From a bacterium MnTg04 (GTDB lineage: Bacteria > Pseudomonadota > Gammaproteobacteria > Steroidobacterales > MnTg04): a stretch of DNA of 5,998 nucleotides. A model generated the notes under the pieces. That model saw nothing but the letters and a program-made list of their open reading frames with translations, was not told the origin of the DNA and ran no database searches. The stretch lies in contig BFAU01000215.1 in NCBI GenBank assembly GCA_008975185.1, positions 1 through 5,998 of the forward strand, given 5' to 3'. Each line of letters starts with the position of its first letter. Position 1 is the stretch's first letter. Below are positions 1 to 3,826 of this stretch, one piece after another. The position numbers were made by a program, and so were the translations under genes.

Positions 1-946
1 AGGCCGCCAACACCGCGGCGCGACCGGCGAACGCGCTGACCAGCAGCAACAGGCTCGATCTCGGCAGATGAAAATTGGTCAGCATTGCGTCGACGACGCG
101 GAAACGGTATCCCGGATAGATAAACAGGCTCGTTTCGCCGCTCATGGGGCGCAGCTCGCCGCCTTCGGCGGCGCTTTCCAGGCTGCGAACGACAGTCGTG
201 CCTACTGCGACCACGCGACCGCCCCGCTGACGGGTGCGGCGCACCGCTTCGCAGACTTTCTCCGAGACCTCGACCCGTTCCGCGTGCATCCGGTGCTCGC
301 GTATGTCGGCGGTCCGCACCGGCTGGAAAGTGCCGGCGCCGACGTGCAAGGTCAGCCGCGCCTGCTCCACGCCCTGTTCAACGAGGCGGTCGAGCATGGC
401 CTGGTCGAAATGCAGGCCGGCGGTCGGCGCCGCCACCGCGCCTGGCCGATCCGCGTATACAGTCTGGTATCTCTCGCGATCCAGCGCCTGGTCGGCACGT
501 TGAATATAAGGCGGTAACGGCACATGACCTTCTTGCGCGAGACAATCCATCACCGCGTGATCGAAGCGCAGCCGGTACAGATCGCCATCGCGGCCTTCAA
601 CGACCGCCTGACAGCCCTGGAATATCAACCGGGTCCCGGCGCGCGGAGCTTTGCTGGCCCTGACCTGCGCGGCCGCGCCATCGCTATCGATGATGCGTTC
701 GATCAGGACCTCGCAGCGGCCGCCGCTTGCCTTGTGGCCGGTCAGCCGCGCCGGTATCACGCGGGTATCGTTGAGCACCAGCAGATCGCTGGGGTGCAAG
801 AGATCGCAAATATCGGCAAACCGCCGGTCATGCAATGCGCCGTTGGCGCCATCGAGGCACAACAAACGGCTGGCGCCGCGCTCCTCCGGCGGTTCCTGGG
901 CGATCAGCGACTGCGGTAAATCATAATCGAAATCGGCAAGCTGCAT
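1..946 (-). CDS. queA: QueA, S-adenosylmethionine:tRNA ribosyltransferase-isomerase (C-terminus cut by window edge)
   Basis: QueA transfers and isomerises the ribosyl group of S-adenosylmethionine onto preQ1 at the wobble base (position 34) of tRNAs with GUN anticodons, giving epoxyqueuosine; it is cytoplasmic. Translating the minus strand from the ATG at 946 gives 315 codons with no stop. Hallmark blocks seen: LLVLNDTRVIPARL near residues 55-68, KASGG at 72-76, GHVPLPPYI at 140-148, PGAVAAPTAGLHF at 168-180, LHVGAGTFQPV at 200-210, VGTTVVRSLESAA at 248-260 and TNFHLPRSSLLLLVSAFAG at 290-308. These align almost without gaps with my memory of the E. coli protein (about 356 residues), so roughly 30-40 residues are missing to the left. 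The start is fixed by an in-frame TGA six codons upstream (962-964). There is no convincing Shine-Dalgarno sequence. In many gammaproteobacteria tgt and yajC-secD-secF follow, so tgt may lie just off the left edge (inference). Confidence 0.97.
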   Translation of the reverse strand, partial: MQLADFDYDLPQSLIAQEPPEERGASRLLCLDGANGALHDRRFADICDLLHPSDLLVLNDTRVIPARLTGHKASGGRCEVLIERIIDSDGAAAQVRASKAPRAGTRLIFQGCQAVVEGRDGDLYRLRFDHAVMDCLAQEGHVPLPPYIQRADQALDRERYQTVYADRPGAVAAPTAGLHFDQAMLDRLVEQGVEQARLTLHVGAGTFQPVRTADIREHRMHAERVEVSEKVCEAVRRTRQRGGRVVAVGTTVVRSLESAAEGGELRPMSGETSLFIYPGYRFRVVDAMLTNFHLPRSSLLLLVSAFAGRAAVLAA

Positions 947-955
947 AGGCCGCGC

Positions 956-964
956 ATGGTATCA
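956..964 (-). promoter_or_regulatory. Candidate extended -10 promoter of queA
   Basis: On the minus strand the sequence TGATACCAT fits an extended -10 element (TGn followed by TACCAT, four of six matches to TATAAT). A weak -35 match (TTCAGC) lies about 18 nt further upstream, directly against the T-tract of the preceding terminator. The element ends 9 nt before the queA ATG, so transcription would start about 2-3 nt upstream of the start codon. This is the only space left for a dedicated promoter between terminator and gene. It is a pattern match only. Confidence 0.35.
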
Positions 965-983
965 GCTTAGCCGGCCGGCGCTG

Positions 984-1010
984 AAAAAAAGGCCCGGAGG
1001 GATCCGGGCC
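984..1010 (-). terminator. Rho-independent terminator of the sigma/anti-sigma/PDZ operon
   Basis: Read on the minus strand there is a perfect 8-bp GC-rich stem, GGCCCGGA paired with TCCGGGCC, closed by the four-base loop TCCC (991-1010). It is followed at once by seven T (984-990). The T-tract lies on the minus-strand side only, so the terminator is directional. It sits 30 nt past the stop codon of the PDZ gene and 37 nt before the queA start, so it ends the stress operon and shields queA from read-through. Confidence 0.88.
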
Positions 1011-1040
1011 AGAGCGAAAATCCTGCGTTTGTCTCGAACT

Positions 1041-2246
1041 TCAAGTACCGGTGGATGGCTGGGTTTTCAGTTTGTGAATTATCACATCCTCGCGAATGGA
1101 CGCATCATTACTGCCCTTCCAGATCCTGATCTCGCGGTCATTTTCGGGTAGCGTGATTTCCAGCTTGCGTTTCTTCTTCTTGCGCATCACCTGCAACTCG
1201 ACCGTTTCGCCGGCTTCATAGGAGCCGATGATACGAAACAACTGGCCCGGGCTGGATGGCTCACGATCGCCGATTTTCAAAATGACATCGCCGTCCCGCA
1301 AATCGATGTCCTCGTTCTTTGGTGCACGGACAACGAGCAGACCTTTCTTCGTGCCGAAATACTCGCCCAGCTCCGCGGTCAGGGAAACCATTTCCATGTC
1401 GCCCAGCGCGCCATGGAGCCGGTGACCGCCAAAGGCATAAAGCTGCCGCGGACCTCTCGGCATGTGCGGGGCAACGGCTCCACCCGGGATTACAAACTCA
1501 AACCTGCGGTGCTCACCCAGGTTTTTGAGGTCTTTGAGCGACTCCGCCATGTCCGAAAAATCGAAATCGAATCCGAAGTTCGAAAAATTCGGGAAACTGA
1601 ACTCGGTGGTTTCGATGACGACGCTATGCGGTTTGTCAGCGCGCAGATAATCCACCGTCACTTTTTGTCCCGGTTCGACATCCGCCATGTATCCGGTCAG
1701 TTTGCCGATCGAAGAATCATCGTCATCGCCTTTCAGCGAGTTGCCGTCGATCTCGACCAGGATGTCGCCCGCCTGCAGACCCGCTTTCTCCGCCGGTCCA
1801 TCAGACGACACACCGGCCACTTTGACCCCGCCGGCTTCCTTGTCATCGCGGCTTTCCAGGTTGATGCCCAACATCGCCTTCGGCTGACGTTCATGAATGC
1901 GAATCACGACCTCACTCGCTATTTCCTGGCCCAGTCGCGCCATTTCGCGGGCGGCCTCCTCCATTTTCTCCCGCGCACCCGCCATTTCCGCACGGGCGCG
2001 CTCCATTTCTTCGCTTCGTTCGGCTCGACTGCGTTCAAATTCTTTCGACTCGACATTCATTTCCGCCTGCGCCAGCCGAAACTCATCGAATGCAAAATCG
2101 TTCAGCAACTCAACATCGGTCACCGCATCGAGTTCGGCAAACAGTTCGTCGCTAATCTCCCGGGCATCGGTCCCATGAGCCGGCATCGCCATGGCCAGCA
2201 AGCCAACAATGGCAGTGCCTCTGACCAGAATTCTAAAAGTCTTCAT
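1041..2246 (-). CDS. Exported double-PDZ protein with coiled coil, third gene of ECF sigma operon
   Basis: The predicted protein has 401 residues. Residues 1-25 form a signal peptide (basic MKTFRILVRG, a hydrophobic core, cleavage probably after AHG), so it should be periplasmic or envelope-bound. Residues 57-118 are a highly charged stretch rich in E, R, A and M, typical of a coiled coil. PDZ1 spans about 124-213, with a carboxylate-binding-loop-like MLGI at 125-128 and the usual GPAEKAGLQAGDILVEIDG block. After an F/D-rich linker, PDZ2 spans about 284-368, with KGLLVV and DLRDGDVILKIGD. No serine-protease catalytic triad or HExxH motif is visible, so it is not a DegS, DegP or RseP enzyme but resembles their sensing part. 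The ATG at 2246 is preferred over in-frame ATGs at 2258 and 2267 because GGAGAG lies just upstream and the signal peptide begins there. Gene order implies a role in the sigma/anti-sigma pathway (inference); a chaperone or scaffold role is equally possible. Confidence 0.88.
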   Translation of the reverse strand: MKTFRILVRGTAIVGLLAMAMPAHGTDAREISDELFAELDAVTDVELLNDFAFDEFRLAQAEMNVESKEFERSRAERSEEMERARAEMAGAREKMEEAAREMARLGQEIASEVVIRIHERQPKAMLGINLESRDDKEAGGVKVAGVSSDGPAEKAGLQAGDILVEIDGNSLKGDDDDSSIGKLTGYMADVEPGQKVTVDYLRADKPHSVVIETTEFSFPNFSNFGFDFDFSDMAESLKDLKNLGEHRRFEFVIPGGAVAPHMPRGPRQLYAFGGHRLHGALGDMEMVSLTAELGEYFGTKKGLLVVRAPKNEDIDLRDGDVILKIGDREPSSPGQLFRIIGSYEAGETVELQVMRKKKKRKLEITLPENDREIRIWKGSNDASIREDVIIHKLKTQPSTGT

Positions 2247-2250
2247 GTTT

Positions 2251-2256
2251 CTCTCC
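2251..2256 (-). promoter_or_regulatory. Ribosome binding site of the PDZ gene (decides the start)
   Basis: GGAGAG on the minus strand lies 4 nt before the ATG at 2246. Neither alternative in-frame ATG, at 2258 or 2267, has such a sequence in front of it: the region upstream of 2267 is a T-rich run. This supports the shorter, signal-peptide-first protein. Confidence 0.7.
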
Positions 2257-2274
2257 ATTAAAACCATCGATTAC

Positions 2275-2301
2275 AAAAAAATATTGCTCACAAAGAAGCA
2301 A
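2275..2301 (-). terminator. Possible weak intra-operon terminator/attenuator between anti-sigma and PDZ genes
   Basis: On the minus strand a 5-bp stem, TTGCT paired with AGCAA, encloses an 8-nt loop (2284-2301). ATA and seven T follow (the T-tract is 2275-2281). The hairpin overlaps the anti-sigma stop codon, so ribosomes finishing that gene would disturb it. The stem is short and AT-rich, so termination would be partial at most. If real, it would lower PDZ protein output relative to sigma and anti-sigma. It could also be chance in an AT-rich 41-nt spacer. Confidence 0.3.
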
Positions 2302-2932
2302 AACTGGCCTCGGTGTAACGAACGTTGACCAGCGAATCCATCAAATTCACTTTGTACTGCCACAATTCCTTGGCCTCTCCCGAAGTCAGCTCCGTATCGG
2401 GCTGATTCAGCGTGTAATTCACCAACGCGAGACTGTTTTCCAGACTGGCGATCGTATTGTCGGTTCCCGCGCGGACGACCTCCGGTCTTCCGGGCAAACT
2501 CTGCAACAGCATGCCGAGCCGGCGCGATCGATCGATCAACGCATCCACGTCGTCGTACCCGTTAACGGCGACGGCAGCCGGGGCTGCATCGCCGGCCGGG
2601 CCAGCGACCCGGCTCTCGATCGAGTCGCGACCGCTGAGGTTGCCGGCGACCCAGACCATTACCAGCAGCGAGGCGGCCATCCCCCAGGCCAGCGGTTGCC
2701 GCCATGAAAAACCGGATCTCGCGGGAGCCTGCACAATATTTTGCCAACGGCGGGCGGGCGGTTCTATTTCCGCCAAAGAACGCATGGTCTCGCGCAGATT
2801 GACCAGGCGAGACAATTCCGCTCTGCAGGCGCCACAACTATCGACGTGCGCCCTGAGCTCAGGATCACCGGCTCGTGCGTCCTGACTTTGTGCGTCTCGC
2901 AGATCTAGTAGCTGTTCGATACTTGCATGCAT
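2288..2932 (-). CDS. Membrane-anchored zinc-finger (ZAS-type) anti-sigma factor
   Basis: This 214-residue protein should bind and silence the ECF sigma factor encoded just upstream. The N-terminal cytoplasmic part carries HVDSCGAC at 29-36, that is H-x3-C-x2-C (H29, C33, C36), the signature of zinc-binding anti-sigma domains. H2 lies 27 residues before H29 and could be the fourth metal ligand, as the spacing resembles that in RsrA-like proteins (inference). One membrane helix lies at about 80-98 (LAWGMAASLLVMVWVAGNLSG). The remaining 115 residues would be periplasmic, begin with an Ala/Gly-rich linker and match no domain I recognise. The gene overlaps the end of the sigma gene by 28 nt and has GAGGTGG at 2937-2943, 4 nt before its ATG, which points to translational coupling and matched synthesis. 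The second gene of ECF operons is commonly an anti-sigma factor, which agrees with the motifs. Confidence 0.9.
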   Translation of the reverse strand: MHASIEQLLDLRDAQSQDARAGDPELRAHVDSCGACRAELSRLVNLRETMRSLAEIEPPARRWQNIVQAPARSGFSWRQPLAWGMAASLLVMVWVAGNLSGRDSIESRVAGPAGDAAPAAVAVNGYDDVDALIDRSRRLGMLLQSLPGRPEVVRAGTDNTIASLENSLALVNYTLNQPDTELTSGEAKELWQYKVNLMDSLVNVRYTEASFASL

Positions 2933-3498
2933 GTTTCCACCTCACCGGCATCCGCCATCATCCTGCGCAGTTTTTCGTGCCCCCGTGATAACTGCGATTT
3001 TGAAAAACTGGCGGTCTTGCCCATCATTGTCCCTATCTCTTTGTGCGTATAACCTTCGACGTCATACAGCCAGATCACCGCACCGGTGACCGGCGACAGT
3101 TGCGCCAGCTGGCGTTCGAGCTCGGCGCATTCCACGGCCCGCAACCCATCGCCCATGGCGATGTGATCATCGGCCGGCCGCAAGTGTTCGGCCTCCAGCG
3201 GCGTGGCCAGCCGGTGCCAGGCCGAACGCAGCACCATCAGCGCCTTGTTGACGGCGATCCGCCTGATCCACGCTCCGACCGGCGCATCGCCACGGTAGCT
3301 GCCGATCTTGCGGATCACCTCGATGAACGTGTCCTGCATCACCTCTTCGGCCTGGTGCGGGTCACGCAATATCCGGATTGCCAGGTTATAAACCGGTTTC
3401 GCATAGGCCTTGTAGACCAGCTCGTGTGCCTTCATGTCACCGCGCCGGGCACGGCTCACGATGGCCGGATCGATACTGGCTTGCAGGAATGTCGACAT
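2905..3498 (-). CDS. ECF-family (sigma-70 group 4) RNA polymerase sigma factor
   Basis: At 197 residues it has the usual ECF length and two-domain layout. Region 2 spans about 24-92, with YNLAIRILRDPHQAEEVMQDTFIEV (37-61, core binding and -10 recognition) and SYRGDAPVGAWIRRIAVNKAL (67-87). Region 4 spans about 126-182, with LERQLAQLSPVTGAVIWLYDVEGYTHKEIG and a helix-turn-helix that binds the -35 element. The recognition helix reads ASFSKSQLSRGH where most ECF factors have VGTVKSRLxRAR. The length is unchanged but the residues are clearly different, so promoter specificity may differ from RpoE. The start at 3498 is supported by AGAAGG 4 nt upstream. It is the first gene of the operon with the anti-sigma and PDZ genes. 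ECF operons are often autoregulated, but I could not find a clear GAAC/CGT-type promoter upstream. Confidence 0.95.
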   Translation of the reverse strand: MSTFLQASIDPAIVSRARRGDMKAHELVYKAYAKPVYNLAIRILRDPHQAEEVMQDTFIEVIRKIGSYRGDAPVGAWIRRIAVNKALMVLRSAWHRLATPLEAEHLRPADDHIAMGDGLRAVECAELERQLAQLSPVTGAVIWLYDVEGYTHKEIGTMMGKTASFSKSQLSRGHEKLRRMMADAGEVETCMQVSNSY

Positions 3499-3502
3499 TT
3501 CG

Positions 3503-3508
3503 CCTTCT
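3503..3508 (-). promoter_or_regulatory. Ribosome binding site of the ECF sigma gene
   Basis: AGAAGG on the minus strand lies 4 nt (CGAA) before the ATG at 3498, a standard Shine-Dalgarno position. It supports the chosen start and the 197-residue length. Confidence 0.65.
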
Positions 3509-3515
3509 CTGATGC

Positions 3516-3542
3516 CTTATCGGCGAGCGGGGTCGCAGCCAA
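3516..3542 (-). promoter_or_regulatory. Candidate housekeeping-type promoter of the sigma operon
   Basis: On the minus strand TTGGCT (3537-3542, four of six matches to TTGACA) and GATAAG (3516-3521, four of six to TATAAT) are separated by 15 nt, slightly shorter than ideal. Transcription would begin about 10 nt before the sigma start codon and include the AGAAGG site. An ECF-type autoregulatory promoter was looked for; the only AAC core in the spacer (TGTAAC, 3584-3589) has no convincing -10 partner at the right distance. Confidence 0.27.
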
Positions 3543-3582
3543 ATGAAAAAAACGAGGGCTATCCCCCCTGCCTGTTTGGCCA

Positions 3583-3591
3583 TGTTACACT
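3583..3591 (+). promoter_or_regulatory. Candidate extended -10 promoter of tRNA-Leu
   Basis: TGTTACACT is an extended -10 element (TGn plus TACACT, four of six matches to TATAAT). A GC-rich stretch, TTGCGCCCG, follows at the discriminator position, a hallmark of growth-rate and ppGpp-controlled stable-RNA promoters. No -35 hexamer is evident at 16-18 nt upstream, where the sequence is a C-run; the TGn may compensate. Transcription would start near 3598, about 33 nt before the mature tRNA 5' end, leaving a leader for RNase P to remove. Confidence 0.42.
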
Positions 3592-3630
3592 TGCGCCCGT
3601 TTTTCTGCCCCCTACCCGCAGCCTGTTTAC

Positions 3631-3715
3631 GCCGAAGTGGTGGAATTGGTAGACACGCAGCACTCAAAATGCTGTGCCTTCGGGCGTGTCGGTTCGAGTC
3701 CGACCTTCGGCACCA
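3631..3715 (+). tRNA. tRNA-Leu (anticodon CAA)
   Basis: A complete class II (long variable arm) tRNA of 85 nt that reads the leucine codon UUG. The acceptor stem is GCCGAAG (3631-3637) with CTTCGGC (3705-3711), then discriminator A and an encoded CCA (3713-3715). The anticodon stem is CAGCA/TGCTG around the 7-nt loop CTCAAAA, with anticodon CAA at 3665-3667. The variable arm folds as GCC-TTCG-GGC. The T stem is GTCGG/CCGAC with loop TTCGAGT. The A at the discriminator position and the long variable arm are leucine identity features. It resembles E. coli leuX. No T-rich terminator follows directly, so the transcript may run on toward the TPR gene. Confidence 0.97.
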
Positions 3716-3826
3716 TCCCCTGTTCGCATCGACCGCGCTCCGGCTGCGGTATCCGCAAGGCGGTTGGGCGCGTAATCCGCCCCATCCGGATGCCTGTGGC
3801 GCTGGTTTCTGCTAGCCTGCGGCAGG
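3716..3826 (+). other. Spacer between tRNA-Leu and TPR gene with small inverted repeats
   Basis: This 111-bp stretch has no gene. It holds a small hairpin, TGCGG-TAT-CCGCA (3745-3757), a looser GGCGG/CCGCC pair with a 13-nt loop (3759-3781), and the perfect 10-bp palindrome CATCCGGATG (3783-3792). None has a T-tract, so none is a normal intrinsic terminator. They may stabilise or help process the 3' end of the tRNA precursor, or may be chance in GC-rich DNA. No integrase attachment duplication of the tRNA 3' end was seen in the window. Confidence 0.3.
3810..3818 (+). promoter_or_regulatory. Candidate extended -10 element of the TPR gene
   Basis: TGCTAGCCT gives TGn followed by TAGCCT, which keeps the most conserved T, A and final T of the -10 box but matches only three of six bases. 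It ends 8 nt before the ATG, implying a transcript with almost no leader. No good -35 is present. The placement mirrors that seen at queA, which is why it is listed. Read-through from the tRNA promoter is an alternative source of transcript. Confidence 0.22.

Noticed and set aside
68..919. Long open plus-strand frames opposite queA
   Set aside because: They are antisense to a clearly conserved QueA reading frame, lack recognisable domains and ribosome sites, and arise from the GC-rich codon use of the real gene.
1413..2261. A 282-codon plus-strand frame opposite the PDZ gene
   Set aside because: The translation is Arg/His/Phe-rich low-information sequence typical of an antisense shadow. The minus strand there carries a signal peptide and two PDZ domains.
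2526..2537. Three tandem GATC sites inside the anti-sigma gene
   Set aside because: They encode ordinary residues (around IDRS), sit mid-gene and are too short to suggest a regulatory repeat or an origin.
1..3715. Functional link between QueA and the nearby tRNA-Leu
   Set aside because: Queuosine is made only in tRNAs with GUN anticodons (Asp, Asn, His, Tyr). A CAA anticodon is not a substrate, so the proximity is not a pathway link.
3695..3826. tRNA-Leu 3' end as an integration site for a mobile element
   Set aside because: No integrase, no direct repeat of the tRNA 3' end and no change in base composition are visible in the following 2.2 kb.
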